The notes beneath the pieces were generated by a model. It saw only the letters and a list, made by a program, of their open reading frames with translations, made no database searches and was not told the DNA's origin. Positions 5,432-12,106 of a DNA stretch of 12,106 bases are shown piece after piece (position 1 is the first letter of the stretch; each line of letters starts with the position of its first letter). Position numbers and translations under genes: made by a program. Origin of the DNA: Planctomycetales bacterium (lineage in GTDB: Bacteria; Planctomycetota; Phycisphaerae; SM23-33); assembly GCA_030673005.1 (NCBI GenBank), contig DAOVFI010000046.1, positions 1-12,106 of the forward strand. The letters are read 5' to 3'.

Positions 5432-7210
5432 CTAGTCCTCCTGGGCCATTTCCTGCAACATTGCCCGCAATGCGGGATAGTCATTATCGCCACCGGTCGT
5501 CTCCTCCTCTTCCGGTTTTTCACCTTCCGGCGCAGTTTCCTGTTCCGGTTGTATCGGAGCGACGGGCTTGTTTTCAGGCTCTGTGGGCGTAATGGCCTGA
5601 TCGCCCTGGGCGAACACGTTCGTACCCCCATCCGGAGCCGGTGAACTTTCCCCTTCGACAGGACCGATTTGCCGGACCGGGGGAGTTTCCGGTTCCGGTT
5701 GCCGGGCGAAAGCGGGAGGTTGCTCCACCGACGGAGCGTCCTGGGGCGAACCCATCCCGGCCGGTGGTGAGGCTTCCTGGCCAAGATTGAAATCCGCAAC
5801 CTGTTTCAAGTCCGATTGCGGACCTTGTCCGGGCGCGTTTTGCCCCGGCTGAATCGGCGGACCCCCAATTGTCGATTGACCGCCAATCGGAGCCTCCATC
5901 TGCATCGGTGTTCCCCGGTTCTGATCCTGGGAAATCGGTATCGTGGCGCTCGGTTGCCCCATCGGCGATTGCGGCGCCTGGTCGGGTGCAGAACCGCCGG
6001 GTATCGGGTCGTACAGTGATTTTGAAGCGGGCTTCATCGGGTTTAGCGTCAGGGGCAGTCCGGTTTCAGGAATTTGTTGGTTTTCGCCGGCTGCTTCGGC
6101 AACAAGGGCCGGTTCGGCCTGAAGCGGAAGCGCCTCTTCGGGCTGCTCATCGATGTTCAACACTTCCGACCTGGGCGGTGCGATCTGATCGGCCTGTTGA
6201 AACGGTGCAGGCTGTGCGGATGATTCGGGCGGAACCTGCGATTCTGATGGTGCGAGCGATTCGGTCGGCGTCGTTGACTCCGGTTCGGACGGCGCAGGTG
6301 ATTCCGGTTCGGGCGGTTTTGGAGAATCGAGCGATTTGACGGCATGCCTCGGGGCAAACTCATGCAGCATGGACTCCACTTGATCCCGCAAATCGCCGAC
6401 TGCCTGGCGTTCATCTTCGGACAGTTCGCCTTCGACGGACTGGTCTGGCAGTACGTCAGTCTGCGACATTTCGCTTTGACCATCCACCAGTTCGCGCGCG
6501 AGCGACCTGTAATCTTCGGCTGCATGACAGTCAGGCGCGTATGTGAGGATGCTTTGCCCGGAGGCGGGACATTCGCGTACGCGAACGTTCTCGCGGATGA
6601 CGGTCCGGAAGACCCTTCCGGGCAAGGCACGATTAAGTTCGGTCAGGATGAAGCGGCTCAGTTTCGTTCTGGCGTCGTATCGGCAGGCAAGTACGCCCGC
6701 CAGTGCGATTTCGTGGTCGAAGCCGTCGCGGATGTCCTGGAGGGTTGTCAGGAGGATTTTCAGGCCGTCCAGTGCGAGGATCGAGGTTTCGACCGGGACG
6801 ATTGCCTGCGAAGCGGCCAGCATTGCGTTACCGATCAGACGATTGCCCAGGCTCGGCGGGCAGTCGATTATGGCATACTCGAAACCTTCGATTTTCGAGA
6901 GTAACTTTCGTAGTTGTCCGCCCTGTGTGGGTCTGAGGTCGTGCGCCACCGAGTCGAGTTTACCGCTGCCGGGCGCGAGCGAGACGCCCGGGATTATATC
7001 CATTATTGGATGAAGCCCATCGCCCTTCCAGAGCGCATCTGCGAAACTGCTGTCGTCCTCTACACCGAGCCAGCGCGAAGACGCAGCCTGTCCGTCAAGA
7101 TCGACCAGCAGAACCTTATGCTGCAATTCACCCAGCGCGGCCGAAAGGTTCACAGCCGTGGTCGTCTTGGCGCTGCCTCCTTTTTCGTTGACAATCGCTA
7201 TTGTCTGCAT
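5432..7210 (-). CDS. Soj/ParA-family ATPase with long proline-rich C-terminal tail
   Basis: A 592-residue protein. Residues 1 to about 250 are a ParA/MinD-type ATPase. They contain a deviant Walker A KGGSAKTTT (10-18, signature lysine K10 and catalytic-site K15), Walker A' VLLVDLDGQ (D37), Walker B IIDCPPS (D116), and a C-terminal half close to chromosomal Soj (VIRENVRVRECPASGQS). It should bind ATP, dimerise and position cargo on the nucleoid or membrane. About residues 265-580 are low-complexity P/E/S/Q-rich sequence and probably disordered; a short helix-like end (LRAMLQEMAQED) closes the protein. I chose ATG 7210 because MQTIAIVNEKGG is the usual family start; a TTG at 7273 lacks a ribosome site. 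No parB is in the window. It sits between pilM and a GspC/PilP-like gene, so it may position a secretion or pilus machine (inference). Confidence 0.85.
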   Translation of the reverse strand: MQTIAIVNEKGGSAKTTTAVNLSAALGELQHKVLLVDLDGQAASSRWLGVEDDSSFADALWKGDGLHPIMDIIPGVSLAPGSGKLDSVAHDLRPTQGGQLRKLLSKIEGFEYAIIDCPPSLGNRLIGNAMLAASQAIVPVETSILALDGLKILLTTLQDIRDGFDHEIALAGVLACRYDARTKLSRFILTELNRALPGRVFRTVIRENVRVRECPASGQSILTYAPDCHAAEDYRSLARELVDGQSEMSQTDVLPDQSVEGELSEDERQAVGDLRDQVESMLHEFAPRHAVKSLDSPKPPEPESPAPSEPESTTPTESLAPSESQVPPESSAQPAPFQQADQIAPPRSEVLNIDEQPEEALPLQAEPALVAEAAGENQQIPETGLPLTLNPMKPASKSLYDPIPGGSAPDQAPQSPMGQPSATIPISQDQNRGTPMQMEAPIGGQSTIGGPPIQPGQNAPGQGPQSDLKQVADFNLGQEASPPAGMGSPQDAPSVEQPPAFARQPEPETPPVRQIGPVEGESSPAPDGGTNVFAQGDQAITPTEPENKPVAPIQPEQETAPEGEKPEEEETTGGDNDYPALRAMLQEMAQED

Positions 7211-7520
7211 CTTCGTATCCGCACCGACAGCGAATCCGTCGTTTCCGCACCTAATAAGTCTGTAACTCACCAAATAATGGGTGGTACGGTCAAGGTAGAT
7301 TGAGGCCGTCAGGCCTCGATCTACCTTGGCCGTGGTCCAGCGTCATCACGGCCAAGCCTCACTTCGTTCCGCTTGACCGTGCCACCCGACTGTGCGTCAT
7401 CACGGCCAATCTACACTTCCTGCCTGCCGGTCTTCGACCCTGAGGCTCAGACCCGAAGGGCAGGCGGGCGTTCCGCTTGACCGTGCCACCCATATTCATC
7501 AATTTACCTGTTACGGATTG
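7211..7520. repeat. Composite hairpin repeat between pilM and the ParA-like gene
   Basis: This non-coding gap is mostly repeat. A 22-bp hairpin (7286-7307 with 7312-7333, loop GTCA) has only two G-T pairs. A unit then appears twice, at 7340-7387 (48 bases) and 7394-7491 (98 bases). The second copy carries a 50-base insert (7420-7469), itself a hairpin with GCCTGCC/GGCAGGC and CTGAG/CTCAG stems. GGGTGGTACGGTCAAG at 7279-7294 is inverted, with one mismatch, at 7372-7387 and 7476-7491. The wobble pairs lie on the plus strand, opposite to the operon transcript. Confidence 0.85.
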
Positions 7521-8660
7521 CTAGGCCATTGCGTTCTGCTCCGCCGGTTCTCCTTCTCCTATAACACCTCCAAACGGCGTAACTTCCGTACTCAGGCTGA
7601 GGCCTATTGCCACAGCCCACGCAGGTAGCGGCTGCCTGGAATCCGCTCCGCCGCCAAAGGAGCCTTTTTCAGGCCAACTTATGCCTGTCATCGGATCGCC
7701 TATTTGCGCCGGCAGGTTCAGGCGCTTCGCAATGGCTTCGCACAATCGGCTGTTGTGCGCCTGCCCGCCGACAAAGATCACGCGCTCGATATGCCGATCC
7801 GTAAAGATCGATTCGTGATAACGCATGCACCTGGTTATCTCGTCTGTGATCTCGGCAATCTTGTCGTCGAGTATGCGGAACAGGTCGTCTTCGGCGGCGC
7901 TGTTCTTCTGTTCCTGAAGCATCTTCATACGAATACGGCATGCCTGTTCGATCGGGATTTTCAGGGCGTCGGCTACCCCCTGGTCCAGCGCCCTGCCCCC
8001 TACCGGCAGGTTACGCGCGAATGCGATCCTTCGGCCGTGGGCCAGGACTATCTGGGTAGTGAGCCAGCCGATATCGATAAACAGCGTTACGCTGGATTCG
8101 TCACTGCCTCCCCGGAGCAACCGGGCGAAGCACTCCACAATGGCACACGCCTCGATATCAATACCCACCACTTTCAGACCCGCGCGATGAGACGCGTCAA
8201 TGTAGGCGTCCACCTCGCTCCGCATAGCGGCCACTACGAATAATTCCTGCATCTCCTCCCCGCCGCCATAGACGTTTCCCACAAGACAATGTCGAATAAC
8301 GGCGTCCTCGACCGGGTAGGTCAGTTTATCGCGCAGTTCGTTCTTAACGGCATCGTCCAGGTGGGTCGAAAGGGCTGCGGGAACCTTTATCTGCATTATA
8401 AACGTCGATGAGGCCGGCAGGGACAGAACCGCCTTTCGCCCCTTGAATTCGCCGGTTTTGAGGAGTTTGTGAATACTGCCTGATTGAAAATCAAATATCG
8501 CGGCGCGGTCGTTACGATACTCGTGGGGGATTTCAACAGACCCGGCCCCAAGCAGCGCCAGACCGCTCTGCGTCCTTTCAATCTGGGCCACTTTAAGGCT
8601 GCTCGAACCCAGATCCACACCTATCGGTAGGTGCTTATTCGTGTTTGTCCCTGGCCACAT
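7521..8660 (-). CDS. pilM: Type IV pilus assembly protein PilM (actin-like ATPase)
   Basis: A 379-residue cytoplasmic protein of the PilM/FtsA/actin fold. The phosphate 1 motif is IGVDLGSSSLKVAQI (13-27). Phosphate 2 is FIDIGWLTTQIV with D196 and G198. The adenosine motif is VIFVGGQAHNSRL at about residue 308, and the length is typical. PilM binds the cytoplasmic N-terminus of PilN and couples the inner-membrane PilN-PilO-PilP platform to the motor ATPases. A good ribosome site (GGAG, 7 bases before ATG 8660) supports the start. It is first of three minus-strand genes that all end in TAG. No pilN or pilO lies between it and the GspC/PilP-like gene, so those functions are encoded elsewhere or the platform differs. 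The upstream gap is shared with a divergent gene at 9068. Confidence 0.9.
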   Translation of the reverse strand: MWPGTNTNKHLPIGVDLGSSSLKVAQIERTQSGLALLGAGSVEIPHEYRNDRAAIFDFQSGSIHKLLKTGEFKGRKAVLSLPASSTFIMQIKVPAALSTHLDDAVKNELRDKLTYPVEDAVIRHCLVGNVYGGGEEMQELFVVAAMRSEVDAYIDASHRAGLKVVGIDIEACAIVECFARLLRGGSDESSVTLFIDIGWLTTQIVLAHGRRIAFARNLPVGGRALDQGVADALKIPIEQACRIRMKMLQEQKNSAAEDDLFRILDDKIAEITDEITRCMRYHESIFTDRHIERVIFVGGQAHNSRLCEAIAKRLNLPAQIGDPMTGISWPEKGSFGGGADSRQPLPAWAVAIGLSLSTEVTPFGGVIGEGEPAEQNAMA

Positions 8661-8696
8661 GGTGTATCTCCGATAAAACGGTATCAGGAAGGCTCC

Positions 8697-8897
8697 TCAG
8701 TCGGACTTGCCCCGAGGCGGGACGGGCGTGCAGAAAAACTCACGCGCCGCAGCGAGACAATCCACCTGGGATTCTACGCTTTGCGTCTCGGCCTCGCGGC
8801 CGGTTTGCCCTTTTCCGCCTGGTTCGCCTTGTCCTCTATATGAACCATACGTTTCAATTTTCACCGATGCAAACAGATTGAAATCACCGGCGTTCAA
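8697..8897 (-). CDS. Possible small gene upstream of pilM (uncertain)
   Basis: A 66-residue frame starting at TTG 8897, with a strong ribosome site (GGAGG, 6 bases upstream). It ends only 36 bases before the pilM start and lies on the same strand. The product is G/Q/E-rich in the middle, with two cysteines and no signal peptide, membrane segment or recognisable family. The good ribosome site and position favour a real gene; the rare TTG start and bland composition argue against it. Confidence 0.22.
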   Translation of the reverse strand: MNAGDFNLFASVKIETYGSYRGQGEPGGKGQTGREAETQSVESQVDCLAAAREFFCTPVPPRGKSD

Positions 8898-9000
8898 GGA
8901 CTTCCTCCGCTGTCGTTGATTCCTGCGTAATCCCGCGGTACATTGTTCCTGTGCCCCGTAGATACGGAAACCTCGCTTTGTCCTGCTTTAGGGGCTATCG

Positions 9001-9019
9001 GCAATTAATTGCATACTAT
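9001..9019 (+). promoter_or_regulatory. Palindromic candidate operator with -10-like box
   Basis: GCAATTAATTGC (9001-9012) is a perfect palindrome, directly followed by TACTAT (9014-9019), which resembles a -10 box about 50 bases before the start codon at 9068. No -35-like box sits at the right distance, so an activator or another sigma factor would be needed if it is a promoter. Confidence 0.3.
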
Positions 9020-9067
9020 TAAGGACGACGTGAATTCTTATTTACCACCGGTTGAAGGGAAAATGCC

Positions 9068-10477
9068 ATGAGATTGCCAATTTCAATATTTTTAATGCTG
9101 ACGATACCGATAGCGGCTGTCGGAGAACCCGCCCCGGCCGGGGCCGACAAAGACGGTCCGGGACGGCGACCGGGTGCGTCGAAACCAACTGACTCGGCAA
9201 CTGCGCCGGCGAACGCAAACGAGCGTTACACCGACCGGATGCATGGTTTCTCGCTGCGCCCGCCGCCCGGCACGGAACGAATCAGACAAAGTTCGCCGCG
9301 CCGGCTCGTCGGATGGATAAAAAGGGAGCCAAAGACCGGTGCAATCCGCTGCACCCTGGAAATATTGCAGACAAAGCACAAACCGTCCAAACTGCCCCTT
9401 TCCCAATACGCCCAGGCCGTCGCCAGGGAACTGGCCAGGACCAACAACTTCAAGGTCGATTCGACCCGCCTCGCCGTCGTTGCCGGAAAACCGGCCATTC
9501 ACTTCCGAGGTCTCTGGAAGGGCGCTTTCAAACTGTGGCGCAGGCAGACCTGGGTGAAAATCGAATCCGGCAAGTATCTCGTACTGGATATCGCCGGACC
9601 CGTTACCGACAAGGATAAACTTGACGCCATACTCACCACAGTCGTCGGCAGCCTGAGGCTGTTTGATCCCGCCGAGGCCATTGCCGAGACCCGCAGGAAT
9701 CTGAAGCGCGGTTCCGCCGTGCTCAAGGGATTGTCCACGGAAAAACTACGTGCAATCCTGGTCGATCAGCCCGGTTACTACACGATTAAACTCAATGGTA
9801 AAACTATCGGTTTCATCGAGGTATCCGAGTCAATCGCGCAACACTCAAAGACCAGTGGGCTGCGGATTGTCCGACGCGGCGCCTTGAACGTTCCAAAACA
9901 GCCTCGTTCTCTAACCTGGGAAAGGTCCTTCGCCACTGCGGACCGGAAAACCGCATTCTGGAAACGGGTCGCGGTCGAAGGCAGAGGAAATGCCGCCGTC
10001 GGTGAAATCCAGGAAGGCATTATAAAAGGTAATATGGTGCTGGTTGAAACACTGCGCCCCGGACAGCGACCCCGCAACTGGAAGCGGCAACTGCCCGAAT
10101 CCATCCGCTCCGCCTATTTGCCCAAGGCCTTCGATGCGCTGCTGATGCGGTTACTGGACCGGTCCAAACCCACTTCTTACGCCTTTGCCATGTATAACGC
10201 AGACCGGAACGACTTCAGCCTGAAAACCGTCCGTATCGTCGGACCGGAAACCATCCGCATGGGCTTGCAGAAAATCAAGGCGACACGACTGACCATCCAG
10301 GCAAACCAGCAGAGCGGGCTTGCCAACATCTGGGTGGACAAAAATGGCCTGATGCTGCGGGCGCAGATGTCGCATGGGCTGACAATGGAACGGACCGACC
10401 GAAAAAGCGTATTCGCCGGATTCGCAGCCGAATTGAAGGAACTGGACAAACTTGCAAAGATAAAGTCAAAACCGTAG
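9068..10477 (+). CDS. Secreted protein of unknown function, PsbP/DcrB-like N-terminal domain
   Basis: A 469-residue protein not recognised by name. Residues 1-19 form a signal peptide (AVG|EP), followed by a G/P/A-rich linker to about 52. Residues about 54-202 (from YTDRMHGFSLRPPPG to LTTVVGSLRLFD) have the look of PsbP/DcrB/DUF1795-type domains, which share a Mog1-like fold (weak call). The second half, about 205-465, has beta-rich stretches (YYTIKLNGKTIGFIEVSE, GLANIWVDKNGLMLRAQM) that I cannot assign. There is no lipobox, membrane helix or PEP-CTERM, so it is probably free in the periplasm or outside. GAAGGGA before ATG 9068 supports the start. Very basic overall. It reads away from pilM and towards the thioredoxin reductase, with a 131-base gap full of repeats. 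Confidence 0.75.
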   Translation: MRLPISIFLMLTIPIAAVGEPAPAGADKDGPGRRPGASKPTDSATAPANANERYTDRMHGFSLRPPPGTERIRQSSPRRLVGWIKREPKTGAIRCTLEILQTKHKPSKLPLSQYAQAVARELARTNNFKVDSTRLAVVAGKPAIHFRGLWKGAFKLWRRQTWVKIESGKYLVLDIAGPVTDKDKLDAILTTVVGSLRLFDPAEAIAETRRNLKRGSAVLKGLSTEKLRAILVDQPGYYTIKLNGKTIGFIEVSESIAQHSKTSGLRIVRRGALNVPKQPRSLTWERSFATADRKTAFWKRVAVEGRGNAAVGEIQEGIIKGNMVLVETLRPGQRPRNWKRQLPESIRSAYLPKAFDALLMRLLDRSKPTSYAFAMYNADRNDFSLKTVRIVGPETIRMGLQKIKATRLTIQANQQSGLANIWVDKNGLMLRAQMSHGLTMERTDRKSVFAGFAAELKELDKLAKIKSKP

Positions 10478-10491
10478 GCGGATTGCGGCCG

Positions 10492-10568
10492 GTAGGCTGG
10501 GCCGACAGGCCCACCTTCCTGCCGCGAATGTTAAAGGTGGGACTCCGCTGCGCTCCGGCCCAGCCTAC
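10492..10568. repeat. Inverted pair of interspersed repeats before trxB
   Basis: GTAGGCTGGG...CCCACCTT (10492-10517) faces AAGGTGGG...CCCAGCCTAC (10534-10568). Each copy folds on itself (GGGCC/GGCCC, and GGAGCGC-type in the second), or the outer ends pair with each other. The first copy is the exact reverse complement of 4057-4082, and the second matches 2861-2892 at 29 of 32 bases. The pair lies 14 bases after the stop of the upstream gene and 40 bases before the trxB start, so it could act as a partial terminator or a leader structure. Confidence 0.85.
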
Positions 10569-10608
10569 TTGGTCCAGCCTACGGCTTTCAATGAAAGGTG
10601 AATAAATA

Positions 10609-11622
10609 ATGCCGGAAAACGACATTTATGACGTGATTATCATCGGCGCCGGACCTGCGGGATTCGCAGCCGCCCTGTACACATCCCGCGACAGGTACAG
10701 GACGCTCATCCTGGATAAATCAGGCCTTCCCGGCGGGCAGATACTGCTGACCGGGCGGGTCGAAAACTACCCCGGCTACGAGGTTGTCAACGGACCCGAC
10801 CTGATCGACCAGATGGTCAAACAGGTAGAGAATTTCGGCGTCTCGGTTACGACCGCCTCTGAAGCGACCGCCCTGCATCGACGGGACGACGGCGTTATCG
10901 AAGTCGAAATCGACGGCGGCGAGAAGACCCACCTCGCCCGGGCCGTCATCCTCTGCCCCGGCAGCGATTACCGGCAACTCGGCGTACCCGGCGATAACGA
11001 AATGCGACAGGCGACGCGCGTCTCATACTGCGCGACCTGCGACGGGGCGTTCTACCGCGACAAGCACGTCCTGACCGTCGGCGGCGGAAACACCGCCGTC
11101 GAAGACACCATATACCTGGCTGAAAGGTTCACCGGCAAAATAACAATGATCCACCGGCGAACGGAGTTCCGCGCTCAAAAGGTCCTCGCCGAAGAACTCT
11201 ACGCCAAGGCCGGCGAGCACAATATCGACATCAAACTGCCTTACGTACTGGAAAGAATCGTCCCCAACGCCGCCGGCGACGACATTGACCGCGTCGTTAT
11301 CAAGAACGTCGAGACCGGCGGGACCGAAAACCTGACCGTCGATGGCGTTTTTATCTTCGCGGGGATGGTTCCGAACACAAAGTGGCTTTCCGGGGCGGTG
11401 AAACTGGACGAGTCCGGTTATATCAAGTGTAATTGTCAGACGTTACATACTTCGCTGCCGGGCGTTTTCGTCGCCGGCGACTGCCGGGTCGGTGCGGCAA
11501 TGCAGTTGGTGACGGCCTGTGCCGACGGCGTGGTCGCGGCCATGATGCTCAAACTGTACTTCCGAGACCCGGCCGTCTGGACCAAGGCCACCGCCGAAGA
11601 CCTCGAAGGCGAGGGGTGGTAG
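10609..11622 (+). CDS. trxB: Thioredoxin reductase (NADPH, FAD)
   Basis: A 337-residue cytoplasmic flavoenzyme that passes electrons from NADPH through FAD and a redox disulfide to thioredoxin. The FAD-binding motif GAGPAG lies at 13-18, and GGQILLTGRVENYPGY at 42-57. The redox pair is C141-A-T-C144. The NADPH motif is GGGNTA at 158-163, with HRR at 182-184 and R188 for the 2'-phosphate. The FAD motif VFVAGDCR lies near residue 295. All key residues are present. The usual ATGA-type strand before the active site reads LCPGSDYRQLG (115-125), an uncommon variant. The C-terminus is about 15-20 residues longer than most. AAGGTG at 10594-10599 supports the start. No thioredoxin gene is in the window. 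The related ferredoxin-type reductases lack the HRR motif, so NADPH use is favoured. Confidence 0.93.
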   Translation: MPENDIYDVIIIGAGPAGFAAALYTSRDRYRTLILDKSGLPGGQILLTGRVENYPGYEVVNGPDLIDQMVKQVENFGVSVTTASEATALHRRDDGVIEVEIDGGEKTHLARAVILCPGSDYRQLGVPGDNEMRQATRVSYCATCDGAFYRDKHVLTVGGGNTAVEDTIYLAERFTGKITMIHRRTEFRAQKVLAEELYAKAGEHNIDIKLPYVLERIVPNAAGDDIDRVVIKNVETGGTENLTVDGVFIFAGMVPNTKWLSGAVKLDESGYIKCNCQTLHTSLPGVFVAGDCRVGAAMQLVTACADGVVAAMMLKLYFRDPAVWTKATAEDLEGEGW

Positions 11623-11703
11623 TGCTACTACTACGACTTTGTCAATCATCAGTTTAGGTCTGGTTCAATTCAAGATAACACTCAGTGCAAAGGCGAGTAG
11701 TTC

Positions 11704-11963
11704 AATCGTCCCTACGGGACTTGCTAGCAAAAGGCAAACTTTACCCACCAGTAAACTGGTGGGCTATTATCATAAGCCCCTACGGGGCAATGAATACGAA
11801 AACCAGCCCCGACAGGTTTCACATGAGAATAGAAAAACCGGTCCCGACAGGGTTCACATGAGGATAGAAAAACCGGTCCCGGCAGGGACCACATGAGAAT
11901 AGCCCAGCAATTTATTGCTGGGAACAGGGCGAAAAAAGCAATAACAGTCCCGTAGGGACGATT
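11704..11963. repeat. Hairpin cluster flanked by 18-bp inverted repeats
   Basis: AATCGTCCCTACGGGACT (11704-11721) is perfectly inverted at 11946-11963, and each end is itself a GTCCC-TAC-GGGAC-type hairpin. Between them lie CCCACCAGT/ACTGGTGGG (11744-11763), GCCCC-TAC-GGGGC (11776-11788), three tandem units (11798-11901) and CCCAGCAA-TTTA-TTGCTGGG (11903-11922). No protein gene is convincing here. It follows trxB without a T-run terminator. Confidence 0.85.
11798..11901. repeat. Three tandem 34-35-base units
   Basis: Units at 11798-11831 (34), 11832-11866 (35) and 11867-11901 (35) share the pattern GAAAAACCGGTCCCGACAGG followed by CACATGAGAATA. Units 2 and 3 are the closest. There are no spacers between units, so this is a small minisatellite, not a CRISPR array. 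Confidence 0.88.
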
Positions 11964-12005
11964 TAATAGTGTTACCCGGAACTAACCTTTTTTGAACCAG
12001 GCCTG

Positions 12006-12068
12006 AATTTGTGGTGGCACAGGTTTGTAACCTGTGCGGCTGACACAGGTTACAAACCTGTCCCACCT
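12006..12068. repeat. Hairpin repeat, copy 2 of the exact 56-bp repeat
   Basis: Bases 12006-12061 are identical to 5346-5401. The foot of the stem differs: here CCCACC follows instead of GTCACC, so one C-G pair becomes a C-C mismatch while a G-T pair becomes G-C. The end of the window (12069-12106) is AT-rich and shows nothing recognisable. Confidence 0.95.
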
Positions 12069-12106
12069 TTTAGAAAAGTTTTTTTGCAACGGTAGAAATT
12101 ATGCCT

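Larger units (their letters stand above)
8661..9067. other. Divergent intergenic region
   Basis: A 407-base gap between pilM (minus) and the secreted protein gene (plus). It should contain promoters for both directions, but no strong -35/-10 pair is clear. It holds a possible small minus-strand frame (8697-8897) and a perfect 12-base palindrome at 9001-9012. Confidence 0.45.

Noticed and set aside
7211..7273. Upstream TTG start for the ParA-like protein
   Set aside because: There is no ribosome site, and the family start pattern (MQTIAIVN) fits the ATG at 7210.
11798..11901. CRISPR array
   Set aside because: The three units are contiguous, with no spacers, and no cas gene is present.
11854..12066. 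Minus-strand 70-residue frame resembling a protein annotated in other genomes
   Set aside because: Its start is the translated 56-bp hairpin repeat; the same peptide also appears around 5344-5400.

Overview
The window looks like chromosomal DNA from a planctomycete, most likely of the Phycisphaerae/Sedimentisphaerales type. This is inferred from three things: two PEP-CTERM surface proteins, one with a dockerin-like calcium-binding pair; a pilin-like protein with the H-X9-DG signature common in planctomycetes; and many small hairpin repeats in nearly every gap between genes. No phage, plasmid, transposase or CRISPR genes are visible. I could run no database search, so family calls rest on motifs read by eye.

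Layout. Positions 1-283 are a nested inverted repeat: perfect 76-bp arms enclosing two further hairpins. A candidate promoter (469-497) then precedes a tight plus-strand operon: a PEP-CTERM/dockerin protein (590-1357), a shorter PEP-CTERM paralogue without dockerin (1417-1995) and a type IV pilin-like H-X9-DG protein (2002-2763). A single-domain PilZ protein (3019-3369) and a tRNA-Gln(CTG) gene (3554-3624) follow. The tRNA runs directly into a twice-repeated hairpin element.

The minus strand from 8660 down to 4100 carries a type IV pilus/type II secretion-like set: PilM (7521-8660), a Soj/ParA-type ATPase with a proline-rich tail of about 330 residues (5432-7210), and a single-pass membrane protein with a GspC/PilP-like periplasmic domain and an acidic tail (4100-5242). 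PilN and PilO are not between them; the ParA-like ATPase is there instead. Together with the pilin-like protein and the PilZ (c-di-GMP) protein, this suggests the region concerns envelope machinery and surface proteins.

On the plus strand, a secreted protein of unknown function (9068-10477) precedes a thioredoxin reductase (10609-11622). Two inverted repeat copies fill the gap between them. The window ends in a repeat cluster (11704-11963) and a second exact copy of a 56-bp hairpin repeat also found at 5346-5401.

The strongest leads are the PilM-ParA-GspC/PilP-like gene set, the nested cruciform at the left end and the layered hairpin repeats. No complete new system is proved by the sequence alone.
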